Positions 8,521-14,919 of a DNA stretch of 14,919 nucleotides are shown piece by piece. The stretch comes from an uncultured Eubacterium sp. Its GTDB lineage: Bacteria; Bacillota; Clostridia; Peptostreptococcales; Anaerovoracaceae. Below the pieces are notes generated by a model, which did not search any database, was not told where the DNA came from, and saw only the letters and a list, made by a program, of their open reading frames with translations. The translations under genes and the position numbers were made by a program. The stretch's first letter is position 1; every line of letters begins with the position of its first letter. Location: the NCBI GenBank assembly GCA_900551775.1, contig URXI01000073.1, positions 1 through 14,919 on the forward strand, written 5' to 3'.

Positions 8521-9170
8521 GAGATAACCAAAAGCTCCTTCCTCAACTTTTTAATTTCCGCATTGATCTCCATCCGCCGGTTGAACTGCTTTTCTTTCCG
8601 CATTTTACTTTCCAGCGCGGCGATCTGCTTTTCCAGCTGCCGCCGCTTTTCATCGCGTTCCACAGAAGCCTGTAAGCTTTCTCCGGCATCCGCTTGCAGC
8701 GCATCTCCAGCGATCTGCCGCACAAGGCTTTCGTAGACGGCGTCCATGCTCAGCCCGTCCACACGGAATTGAAGCTCATCTTCCGGCATCCACTCCGTGT
8801 GGTAATACCGGCTCACCTTGAAAGCGTTGCTGCCGGACGCAGCCGCCTCCTTGTAGCCGATCCACGCCTGCGCCTTGCCCTCGCAAGTCAGGATGAAAAG
8901 GATGTGGTACGGGATCTCCTTGTCGATTTGCCGTAGCACCGCTTCGTCAAGCTGGGGTGTGTTCAGCCGGACTTCAAAGACCTCTACCTCTATCACCGCT
9001 TCTCCCGCAGCCAAGTTCAGTGTTGAAGCTGCCAGCTTGTTGCGCCAATAAATGAGACGGATCTGCTCCACGAAAACCCGTTTCAGCGCGGGCGTAATGT
9101 CGATATTCTCATAAAATTTCTGCTTCGGTATTCGTTTTCCGAACTCGGTCGATGCAGGAAAACCGAACAT
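8517..9170 (-). CDS. DUF4391 domain-containing protein
   Basis: 217 aa, recognised as DUF4391-like from overall pattern (short N-terminal segment, central beta-rich part with HILFILTCEGKAQAWIGYK at about 89-107, charged C-terminus). The last ~47 residues (about 171-217) are almost entirely Lys/Arg/Glu/Gln-rich and predicted to form a coiled coil, useful for contacting a partner. No catalytic motif is seen and the biochemical role of the family is not known to me. The family often accompanies large helicases in restriction-like clusters, so an adaptor role for the upstream helicase is plausible. The gene begins 12 bases after the helicase stop; that gap contains GGAGG with 7-base spacing. It overlaps the ATPase start by 4 bases. 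Confidence 0.78.
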   Translation of the reverse strand: MFGFPASTEFGKRIPKQKFYENIDITPALKRVFVEQIRLIYWRNKLAASTLNLAAGEAVIEVEVFEVRLNTPQLDEAVLRQIDKEIPYHILFILTCEGKAQAWIGYKEAAASGSNAFKVSRYYHTEWMPEDELQFRVDGLSMDAVYESLVRQIAGDALQADAGESLQASVERDEKRRQLEKQIAALESKMRKEKQFNRRMEINAEIKKLRKELLVIS

Positions 9171-9182
9171 GAACAGTCCTCC

Positions 9183-12100
9183 TTATTTTACCACAAGGAA
9201 ACAGATCAGCTCGAAGTCATCCAGCCCTGAAACAGCGGAGAGCAGGGCGGTGGTGCCGCCGCGCTTGAACAGGCTGTCAATGTCGCTTTCTTCCTTTGCG
9301 TCAATGATGGAATTGATCGCCTCGGAAAGCAGCTCGGAGACTTCGCCCGTATTGCGCCCGTCATCCGTTTCCCGATTAAATTGCTTACACAGCTCCATAA
9401 CCGGTTCGCTCTTGCCGCGGCAGAGCAGCCGCATGGTGTCCAGCAGCTTCTTCGGATTCAGATAGTCGCAGACGATCTCGCCGTCTTCGCTGATATAGAC
9501 CATGTAGAACGGGTGGATGCGGTTGCGGTTGTCGATGTTCACACTGTCATTGATGTTTCGCAGAACGAAGATCACCCCGGCAGGGGAATCCTCCGTCTGT
9601 GCAACGACGGTGTGCAGCCCCTTCGGAGCCGTTTCAATATCGTCGTGCTGCTTCATATATTCCAGCAAATCCAACCGGAACTCATTCAGCCCCAGATCCA
9701 TAATGGAGATACCGCTGGTCATGTCCTCGATGTCCACCACTTCCTCTTGCAGCCGCTTGAGCTGTGCACGACGGTATTCCAAATCGCCTTTTTCCTCGGC
9801 GTTGATCAGGTCATCATCGCCGGTGGAGGTCATGACCGAAATCTTCATGCGGGTCTCAACACGGCTTTTCAGGTTAATATATTCGTCCAAGTCCATATCC
9901 GGCCAGAAGTTGACAAGCTGGATATGGTCATTTTTGCTGCCGATACGGTCAATCCGTCCGAAACGCTGGATGATGCGGACAGGGTTCCAATGAATGTCGT
10001 AATTGATCAGATAGTCGCAGTCCTGCAAGTTCTGACCTTCGGAAATACAGTCAGTGGCAATGAGGATGTCCAGTTCGTCGGCGCTCCCCGGAAGCAAAAC
10101 GGCTTTGCCTTTCGAGACCGGCGAGAAACAGGTCAGGACAGTGTTGAGGTCGGCGCGGAGCTTTGGTATGGTGGTTTTGCCATCTACTGTGCCGGTGATC
10201 TCTGCTGTTTCCAGCCCGAACTTCTCCTTGGCAAACCGGCTGACATTGGCGTAGAGGTAATCGGCTGTATCGGAAAAAGCGGTGAAGATAATGATTTTCC
10301 GATTGCCGGGGTTGATGGGATGTTCCATCTTTTTCTGGATCAGATCAAACAGTGTTTGCAGCTTGGTATCGTGCTCCGGCGTAATGTCCGCTACCATCAG
10401 GCTCAGCAGTTCCAGATTTTCTGCGTCCTTTTCCAGCTCCCGCTTCCACGAAACATAGTCCATATCGGCAAGGTCGATTCTGACTTTTTTACCAACCGAG
10501 AAGAAGTCGGTGTTCTGGTCGTCGTAGTCAAAATCCTCGTTATCAGACAGCTCTGTCAGGTTGAGAACGCAATCTCCGGATTGATAACTGTTGATGGTTT
10601 CAATCGTGTCCTCAATCAGCTTTTTGATGCGGTCGATCGTCAGCCGGAAGGAATACACCGAGCTTTCCAACCGCTTGAGAAGGTTGATGCTCATCAGGCG
10701 GCGGATGCCTTCCTCGCGTCCCTGCTGGGTCAGGCTTGTACCCTTGTGGTGGGTCATGTCCAGATATTTTGCAAGGCGCGACGGCATGATGTAGTTCGAC
10801 GGCGTATAGATAGACAAATTCAGCGACATGAGCAATGTATAGATGTCATTGTAGTTGATGGCATCGCTCAGGTCGGTCAAACAGGGGCGCAGAGAGATCG
10901 GCGGGAGTCGCTCCGGGAACTTGCCAATGTCCGCAGTGTTGTAGTATTTTTCAATGTGCTTGCGGGAGCGGGCGATGGTCACGCTGTCCAGCAGCTCGAA
11001 GAAATCAAAGTCCAGTGTCCGCAGCAGTGCATCCGTTGTGCGCTGCTCGGCGGGAAGTTTGCTCCATGCATTGAATGCCTTTTGCGCCTGACGGAAAATT
11101 TCGTCGATGCTTTTTGTTGTCGCCAGCTTTTGATTGATCTGTTCTGCGTCACCTTCATAAGCAAGGGCAAGCTGGTTTTTCAGGTCAATGAATTTATTGT
11201 TGACCGGCGTTGCAGAGAGCATCAGCACCTTCGTCCGCACACCCGCCCGGACAACTTTGTTGAGCAGTTTCAGATAACGGTTTTCCTTTGCATCCTCGCC
11301 GGACACTTCGCCTCCGTTGCGGAAGTTGTGGCTTTCGTCAATCACCACAAGGTCGTAATTGCCCCAGTTTAAGCGGTCAAGGTCAATGCCGTTGGACTGC
11401 CCGTGCTCTCGCGACAGGTCGGTGTGATACAGCACATCATAGCGCAGCCGGTCTTCTGCGATGGTATTGTTGATATAGTTGCCCTTATATGTATTCCAGT
11501 TTTCGGACAGCTTCTTAGGGCAGAGCACCAGCACGGATTTATTGCGGTTTTCGTAATACTTGATGACGGCAAGAGCTGTGAAGGTTTTACCGAGACCCAC
11601 ACTATCCGCCAAAATACAGCCGTTGAATTTTTCCAGCTTGCTGATAATCGCAAGAACGGCATCCCGCTGGAAGTTATAGAGCATTTCCCAGATTTTGCTC
11701 TCTTTGAAGCCGGTTGCCTCATTGGGCAGCTCGTCCGCCGAAATGTCATCCAGAAACTCATGGAAAATATTGTAAAGAGCAAAGAAATAGATATATTCCG
11801 GCGCGTTTTCACGGTACGCAGCCGTGATGTTTTCTATCACAACATCGGTGACTTCTTGAAGTTTTTTCTTATCATTCCAAAGCTGCTCAAAGAGGTTTAG
11901 AAAATACCCAGCGTTCTCAAAGCTCTCGGTTTTCTGCACCGGATAATAGGCATTGTTCCCGCGCTCGCAGCCCAGATCGACCGTCGTAAAACCATTGATG
12001 GGCATATAGGTGCTTTCATCCACCGTCATGAAGCCCATCATCTGCTCCTGCGTAACATTTGATTTGAAAGTTACCTTTCGCCGGATCCAGTCCGCGCATT

Positions 12101-12407
12101 CCTTTGCAATCGCCTTCTGTGTCAGCTCGTTGCGCAGTTTTACCTCAAATTCTGTTCCATAGAGGCTGCGTTCCCGGGAGATACGGGGAATATAGAACTC
12201 ACGCTGGGCTTTGGAGGCTTTTTCTGTAACAAAGGTCGGGGAGGTAAAGATAAAACGCAGTTCATCTATCCCTTCCAGTTGCTTTTTCAGCTCCTGATAG
12301 GCATAGATTGAAAAGCACGCTGCTGCAATGGAGAGCTTGCTTCCTTTATGAATGACCGACTGTAAATCGCCTTTGACAGTGCTATTGATGTTGTCAATTA
12401 TCTGCAT
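9183..12407 (-). CDS. SNF2-like SF2 helicase with degenerate PLD-like N-terminal domain
   Basis: 1074 aa. The N-terminal ~180 residues resemble the phospholipase D-like domain found before such helicases (KLSIAAACFSIYAYQEL at about 24-40, GFTTVDLGCERGN at about 139-151). There is no histidine between residues 21 and 215, so an HKD nuclease site is absent. The helicase core shows DSVGLGKT (268-275), IDESHNF (356-362), LSATPVNN (397-404), ATDCISEGQNL (784-794) and QRFGRIDRIG (814-823). This is the layout of ATP-dependent DNA translocases of the SNF2/RapA type. It probably scans or remodels DNA for the system rather than cutting it. The start codon shares one base with the preceding stop (TAATG), which indicates coupling to the regulator gene; the preceding SD is weak. 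Confidence 0.9.
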   Translation of the reverse strand: MQIIDNINSTVKGDLQSVIHKGSKLSIAAACFSIYAYQELKKQLEGIDELRFIFTSPTFVTEKASKAQREFYIPRISRERSLYGTEFEVKLRNELTQKAIAKECADWIRRKVTFKSNVTQEQMMGFMTVDESTYMPINGFTTVDLGCERGNNAYYPVQKTESFENAGYFLNLFEQLWNDKKKLQEVTDVVIENITAAYRENAPEYIYFFALYNIFHEFLDDISADELPNEATGFKESKIWEMLYNFQRDAVLAIISKLEKFNGCILADSVGLGKTFTALAVIKYYENRNKSVLVLCPKKLSENWNTYKGNYINNTIAEDRLRYDVLYHTDLSREHGQSNGIDLDRLNWGNYDLVVIDESHNFRNGGEVSGEDAKENRYLKLLNKVVRAGVRTKVLMLSATPVNNKFIDLKNQLALAYEGDAEQINQKLATTKSIDEIFRQAQKAFNAWSKLPAEQRTTDALLRTLDFDFFELLDSVTIARSRKHIEKYYNTADIGKFPERLPPISLRPCLTDLSDAINYNDIYTLLMSLNLSIYTPSNYIMPSRLAKYLDMTHHKGTSLTQQGREEGIRRLMSINLLKRLESSVYSFRLTIDRIKKLIEDTIETINSYQSGDCVLNLTELSDNEDFDYDDQNTDFFSVGKKVRIDLADMDYVSWKRELEKDAENLELLSLMVADITPEHDTKLQTLFDLIQKKMEHPINPGNRKIIIFTAFSDTADYLYANVSRFAKEKFGLETAEITGTVDGKTTIPKLRADLNTVLTCFSPVSKGKAVLLPGSADELDILIATDCISEGQNLQDCDYLINYDIHWNPVRIIQRFGRIDRIGSKNDHIQLVNFWPDMDLDEYINLKSRVETRMKISVMTSTGDDDLINAEEKGDLEYRRAQLKRLQEEVVDIEDMTSGISIMDLGLNEFRLDLLEYMKQHDDIETAPKGLHTVVAQTEDSPAGVIFVLRNINDSVNIDNRNRIHPFYMVYISEDGEIVCDYLNPKKLLDTMRLLCRGKSEPVMELCKQFNRETDDGRNTGEVSELLSEAINSIIDAKEESDIDSLFKRGGTTALLSAVSGLDDFELICFLVVK

Positions 12408-12613
12408 TATCTTACCCCGTGTTCGTCTGCATTCTTAATATATTTCCCGCTTTTTATTCGAGCATCTGCCGGTTTCGGCTCATCATCAGGGATTGCCCAA
12501 GTGCGCCCGATTCTTATCGCGCCCGGTATGCGATCTTCATTACATAAAATTTGTATGCGGCGCGTAGAAATACCCCAGCGTTCAGCGGTTTCCGTTACGG
12601 ACAGATATTTCAT
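12407..12613 (-). CDS. Small helix-turn-helix (excisionase/MerR-like) DNA-binding protein
   Basis: 68 aa. Residues about 3-42 follow the helix-turn-helix pattern of excisionase/MerR-type domains: LSVTETAERWGISTRRIQIL, then a short wing with GAIRIGRTWAIP. The C-terminal 25 residues are polar and charged. It is the first gene of the operon, has GGAGG 7 bases before its ATG, and sits 41 bases downstream of a dyad that overlaps the promoter. An autoregulator of the defence operon is therefore the best guess. An excisionase for the nearby element is less likely because the nearby enzyme is a serine recombinase, although small recombination directionality factors of this size exist. Confidence 0.82.
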   Translation of the reverse strand: MKYLSVTETAERWGISTRRIQILCNEDRIPGAIRIGRTWAIPDDEPKPADARIKSGKYIKNADEHGVR

Positions 12614-12653
12614 TTCGTAGCCTCCGATTACCGTGATTTTGGAGATGGATACA

Positions 12654-12672
12654 ATAATACAGTGTACATTAT
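12654..12672 (-). promoter_or_regulatory. Imperfect operator-like dyad overlapping the operon -10 box
   Basis: A 19-base imperfect palindrome (outer arms ATAAT/ATTAT, central TGTACA) covers most of the -10 box and the start-site region of the defence operon promoter. Its place suits a repressor site, perhaps for the helix-turn-helix protein. This is positional inference only. Confidence 0.4.
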
Positions 12673-12696
12673 ACTCGTTTAACCGAATAAAATCAA
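12668..12696 (-). promoter_or_regulatory. Promoter of the defence operon
   Basis: On the minus strand: -35 TTGATT (12691-12696), 17-base spacer, -10 TATAAT (12668-12673). This gives an expected start near 12661 and a 5' leader of about 48 bases ahead of the helix-turn-helix gene. It is the only strong promoter I found for the roughly 12-kb operon. Confidence 0.75.
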
Positions 12697-12767
12697 GACA
12701 GCCGCCGGAATATCCAGAAAGATTTTGTAAAGGCTTGAGCTAAGGGTTTGGGGTATTCCCAAAAAAG

Positions 12768-12808
12768 AAAAATGGCGCTTTGGCAGACAGCCCGGAACGC
12801 CATTTTTT
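12768..12808. terminator. Bidirectional intrinsic terminator
   Basis: A perfect 10-bp stem, AAAAATGGCG (12768-12777) with CGCCATTTTT (12798-12807), encloses a 20-base loop. T-runs follow on both strands. It lies between the divergent promoters and insulates them, or ends a transcript reading in from the plus strand. Confidence 0.65.
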
Positions 12809-12908
12809 CGGTGTGTGGCCACACCGGATGTGCTTGCTAATCAGCAAGTCACTCCGGTATGGCAAGCACCGTTTTTCTGCAAGTGTACATACACTTGCTG
12901 TGCTTGCT
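12809..12908. repeat. Cluster of inverted repeats
   Basis: Three dyads lie within 100 bases: CGGTGTG/CACACCG (12809-12815, 12820-12826); GTGCTTGC/GCAAGCAC (12830-12837, 12862-12869), with an inner CTTGCT/AGCAAG (12833-12838, 12843-12848); and GCAAGTGTA/TACACTTGC (12879-12887, 12890-12898). GTGCTTGCT recurs at 12900-12908, so the GCAAGCAC arm has two possible partners. There is no gene here. The cluster could be a protein-binding region or a structured RNA. Confidence 0.6.
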
Positions 12909-12985
12909 GTTCTCTTAAATCACAGTCCCACGCCTGTTTCTCCGAAAATTTTGCGTGGACACGAACACTTTTTTCGTTTGGAGTC

Positions 12986-13014
12986 TTGACTCGAACACCT
13001 GTTCCTGATATACT
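12986..13014 (+). promoter_or_regulatory. Plus-strand promoter
   Basis: -35 TTGACT (12986-12991), 17-base spacer, -10 TATACT (13009-13014); expected start near 13021. It drives a leader of about 350 bases before the 63-aa gene. Confidence 0.65.
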
Positions 13015-13065
13015 GAAAACAACCAAATAGAGTAGCTGTGCTGTGGAGCCGCTGACGAAGCGAAG

Positions 13066-13147
13066 TCTTCCTAATGCCGCATGAACGCAGAAATCCGCGT
13101 GGGTTTCTGTGTAGTCGGTATGGGAAGATTTTTTACCGTCATGCGGC
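13066..13147 (+). promoter_or_regulatory. Attenuator-like leader with two competing hairpins
   Basis: Structure 1: TCTTCC (13066-13071) pairs with GGAAGA (13123-13128), ATGCCG (13074-13079) with CGGTAT (13116-13121, one G-U), and CAGAAATCC (13088-13096) with GGGTTTCTG (13101-13109, one G-U). A run of six T follows (13129-13134), as in an intrinsic terminator. Structure 2: GCCGCATGA (13076-13084) pairs perfectly with TCATGCGGC (13139-13147), using bases needed by structure 1. Together they could form a transcription switch. No ligand or leader peptide is identified. Confidence 0.5.
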
Positions 13148-13185
13148 TCTTTTCGTTTCCTCAGTCCGCCCTCCCCGCCAGCGGG

Positions 13186-13203
13186 AAGGAGCGTGCCATG
13201 TAA
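13186..13203 (+). promoter_or_regulatory. Possible start-stop element (SD, ATG, TAA)
   Basis: AAGGAG (13186-13191), 6-base spacer, then ATG immediately followed by TAA (13198-13203). A ribosome could initiate and terminate at once. It may be chance, but it lies inside a structured leader. Confidence 0.3.
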
Positions 13204-13236
13204 ACAGAATCGGAACCAGTCAAAGCATTTTGGCAA

Positions 13237-13342
13237 AGGGCGGCCTTAGCCGCCTTGGTTACTCATCTGCACAGCAGAACGGCGCTGTCAAGGACGCGCA
13301 GCGAGGCGAAGCCGCTTCCTTGACTGCGGCGGGCTGCTGTGC
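13237..13342 (+). repeat. Hairpin and 26-bp near-perfect inverted repeat in the leader
   Basis: AGGGCGGC/GCCGCCTT (13237-13244, 13249-13256) forms a tight hairpin with one G-U pair. Then 13269-13294 pairs with 13317-13342 at 22 of 26 positions, including GCACAGCAG/CTGCTGTGC and GTCAAGGA/TCCTTGAC. The 22-base loop can fold further (GGC-GAA-GCC). The structure ends about 30 bases before the start of the 63-aa gene. Confidence 0.6.
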
Positions 13343-13373
13343 CACACACGACAAATACGGAGGAAATCGGAAT

Positions 13374-13565
13374 ATGAAAAATCAGAAGAAAAAGGACATG
13401 GATGTTTTACTACCCTACCCTAAGAGATTGCCGGTCCCTGACCATGCGGATATGCTCACGGAGGACGGAACCATCTACCATGTCCAGAGCTTTTTTGTAG
13501 GGGATTTGGAGATGTGTGATCTGCTGGACGCTCTCACGATTGAAGCGATAGAACGGGTGAAGTGA
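13374..13565 (+). CDS. 63-aa protein of unknown function
   Basis: The start at 13374 is chosen for GGAGG (13359-13363) 10 bases upstream. The frame stays open upstream to 13074, but that part covers the structured leader and looks non-coding. The protein has a basic N-terminus (MKNQKKKD), a Pro-rich segment LLPYPKRLPVPDHADML, and an acidic C-terminal part ending in AIERVK. No signal peptide, membrane segment or known motif is seen. I do not recognise the family. Its position just upstream of a serine recombinase suggests a small protein of the mobile element. Confidence 0.65.
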   Translation: MKNQKKKDMDVLLPYPKRLPVPDHADMLTEDGTIYHVQSFFVGDLEMCDLLDALTIEAIERVK

Positions 13566-13584
13566 ATCCCGGCACTTTGCCCAG

Positions 13585-13613
13585 TGGAATCGTCAGCGCC
13601 GCAGTGGTATAAT
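13585..13613 (+). promoter_or_regulatory. Promoter of the serine recombinase gene
   Basis: The -10 is TATAAT (13608-13613) with an upstream TG (13605-13606), making an extended -10. A weak -35, TGGAAT (13585-13590), lies 17 bases away. The expected start is near 13620. Confidence 0.6.
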
Positions 13614-13634
13614 ACAATCAGGATTTCTGATTGT
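13614..13634 (+). promoter_or_regulatory. Operator-like dyad downstream of the recombinase -10 box
   Basis: ACAATCAG (13614-13621) and CTGATTGT (13627-13634) form a perfect 8-bp dyad around five bases. It sits directly after the -10 box and covers the expected start site. It could be a repressor or recombinase binding site. Confidence 0.5.
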
Positions 13635-13669
13635 GATACGCACTGCATTTCGGGAGGTTAAAGAAGAAA

Positions 13670-14919
13670 ATGCAGGAACAATACAGTGTTGGAATCTATG
13701 CCAGGCTGAGCCGGGACGACGAGCGCGCCGGTGAGTCTGTGTCAATCGAAAATCAGAAGGAAATGCTCGCCCGGTATGTGCGGGAACAGGGCTGGACGCT
13801 CTACGATTACTACTGCGACGATGGGGTCTCCGGTACGACCTTCGACCGGCCCGGGTTCAACCGGCTGGTGCAGGATGCAACAGACCGCAAGATCAATTTG
13901 GTACTAACCAAAGACCTAAGTAGGCTTGGCCGTGATTACATCGAGGCGGGCAAATATACCGACTTCATTTTTCCGTCCCTGGGCTGCCGGTTCATTGCCC
14001 TGAACGATGGAGTGGACACGATCCGCAAGAACAACGAGATGCTGGTCATTCTGAAAAATGTCATGAACGACCTCTATGCGCGGGATACCAGCAACAAAAT
14101 CAAGGCGGTGAAGCTGTCCACCTTCAAGGCTGGGAAATATGTGGGCTGCTATGCGCCCCTCGGCTACCGGAAAAGCGCGGCGGACAAGCACATCTTGGAG
14201 ATCGACCCGGTGACTGCTCCGGTGGTGCGGCGCATCTTCGATCTGCGGTTGCAAGGCAACGGTTTCCGAAAAATTGCTCTGATCCTCAATGCCGAGAAAG
14301 TTCCTTCGCCCCGAACCTTCTACTACATGGCGGAGGGGCGGGAAAACCGAAGGGGAGAGACGGAGTGCTGGAACGATGTGACGGTAAAAACCATCCTCCG
14401 CAACGAAGTATATCTCGGCCACATGGTACAGAACAAGACGGGCACCGTCTCCTACAAAAACCACAAGCAGGTCAGCAAACCGGAGAGCGAGTGGATTCGG
14501 GTGGAGAACACCCACGAGCCGCTGATCTCGCAGGATGTGTGGGACGCAGTACAGCGGATGGACAACCATCCGTCCAGAGGGCGCAGCGGCAAAAGCGGAA
14601 CCGTTTCGCTGTTCGCCGGTCTGCTGCGGTGCATGGACTGCGGGGCCTCCATGCGGTATATGCGGGATTACCGGAAGAAAACCAGCGGCAAGGAACCGGA
14701 GTACAAGGCGTATGTCTGCAACCGGTACGCTTCGGGCGGCAAAGATGCCTGTTCTTCCCACTACATCAACCAGAAGGCGCTGGCTCAAGTGGTGCTGGTG
14801 GACATCCGCAGCAAGTCGATGTGGGCGCAGTTTGGCCGGGCTGAGATTCGAGAAAAACTTCTGGCGCAAAAGGAGTCCGCTGGCAGGGAGAGAACCAAGA
14901 CGCTTCAATTGGTGCAGAG
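13670..14919 (+). CDS. Large serine recombinase (TndX/TnpX-like), cut by the window end
   Basis: 416 codons are present with no stop; family members usually run past 500 residues, so the C-terminal part lies outside. The start ATG has GGGAGGT about 11 bases upstream. The resolvase-like catalytic domain (about 5-150) carries the nucleophile S14 in YARLSRDD and arginines in LSRLGRD (84-90). The recombinase domain spans about 165-295. A zinc-ribbon is indicated by C321, C324, C350 and C361. A charged segment near the end probably begins the coiled coil. Such enzymes integrate and excise phages and conjugative or mobilisable elements by site-specific recombination. The gene reads away from the defence operon, making the operon possible cargo of the same element. 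Confidence 0.92.
   Translation, partial: MQEQYSVGIYARLSRDDERAGESVSIENQKEMLARYVREQGWTLYDYYCDDGVSGTTFDRPGFNRLVQDATDRKINLVLTKDLSRLGRDYIEAGKYTDFIFPSLGCRFIALNDGVDTIRKNNEMLVILKNVMNDLYARDTSNKIKAVKLSTFKAGKYVGCYAPLGYRKSAADKHILEIDPVTAPVVRRIFDLRLQGNGFRKIALILNAEKVPSPRTFYYMAEGRENRRGETECWNDVTVKTILRNEVYLGHMVQNKTGTVSYKNHKQVSKPESEWIRVENTHEPLISQDVWDAVQRMDNHPSRGRSGKSGTVSLFAGLLRCMDCGASMRYMRDYRKKTSGKEPEYKAYVCNRYASGGKDACSSHYINQKALAQVVLVDIRSKSMWAQFGRAEIREKLLAQKESAGRERTKTLQLVQ

Noticed and set aside
9381..11372. 663-codon open frame opposite the SNF2-like helicase
   Set aside because: It is the antisense shadow of a gene with clear helicase motifs; no family pattern is seen in it.
742..12613. DISARM or BREX assignment
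   Set aside because: A helicase, methyltransferase and PLD-like domain are present, but no DrmB-, PglZ- or BrxC-like protein, while Mod and Res are clearly type III-like.
12740..12770. TTTGGG/CCCAAA dyad as a terminator
   Set aside because: The stem is only 6 bp and is not followed by a T-run on either strand in the proper direction.
12841..13236. 131-codon minus-strand frame in the intergenic region
   Set aside because: It covers the inverted repeats, promoter and leader structures, which explain the sequence better than a protein.
13074..13373. N-terminal extension of the 63-aa gene to an ATG at 13074
   Set aside because: The extension spans hairpins and lacks protein character; the ATG at 13374 has a good SD.

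Overview
The window looks like an accessory, mobile-element-associated region of a low-GC-phylum Gram-positive bacterium, most likely a gut Clostridia/Oscillospiraceae-type organism. That placement is an inference from the strong GGAGG ribosome-binding sites, consensus sigma-A-like promoters, a TndX/TnpX-style large serine recombinase and roughly 50% GC in the core genes. No rRNA, tRNA or CRISPR array was seen.

Layout: (1) bases 1-741 hold no convincing gene. They contain two diverged copies of a ~300-base non-coding repeat, each with an internal array of 15-bp tandem units (5 units in one, 6 in the other), separated by a terminator-like hairpin. (2) Bases 742-12613, minus strand, form one tightly packed seven-gene operon read right to left: small helix-turn-helix protein, SF2/SNF2-like helicase with a degenerate phospholipase-D-like N-terminus, DUF4391 protein, AAA ATPase with a TOPRIM-like domain (OLD-like), type III Mod-like DNA methyltransferase, DUF1016/YhcG-type PD-(D/E)XK nuclease, and type III Res-like helicase-nuclease. 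Every junction is an overlap or a 12-base gap carrying an SD site. A single good promoter lies upstream of the helix-turn-helix gene. (3) Bases 12614-13373 are non-coding but rich in structure: a bidirectional terminator, a cluster of inverted repeats, a strong plus-strand promoter, a leader with two mutually exclusive hairpins, and a 26-bp near-perfect inverted repeat. (4) A 63-aa unknown protein (13374-13565) and the first 416 codons of a large serine recombinase (13670 to the window end) lie on the plus strand. The recombinase has its own promoter with a perfect dyad just downstream of the -10 box.

How the genes may work together: Mod and Res are the core of a type III restriction-modification system (methylation of one strand, ATP-dependent cleavage of unmodified DNA). 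They share one transcript with a second large helicase, DUF4391, an ATPase-nuclease and a PD-(D/E)XK nuclease, which suggests a composite anti-phage system larger than ordinary type III R-M. The ATPase gene and the target-recognition part of Mod are clearly more AT-rich than the flanking genes, as expected if those parts are exchanged between lineages. The recombinase next door suggests the operon is cargo of an integrative element, but neither element end is identified in the window.
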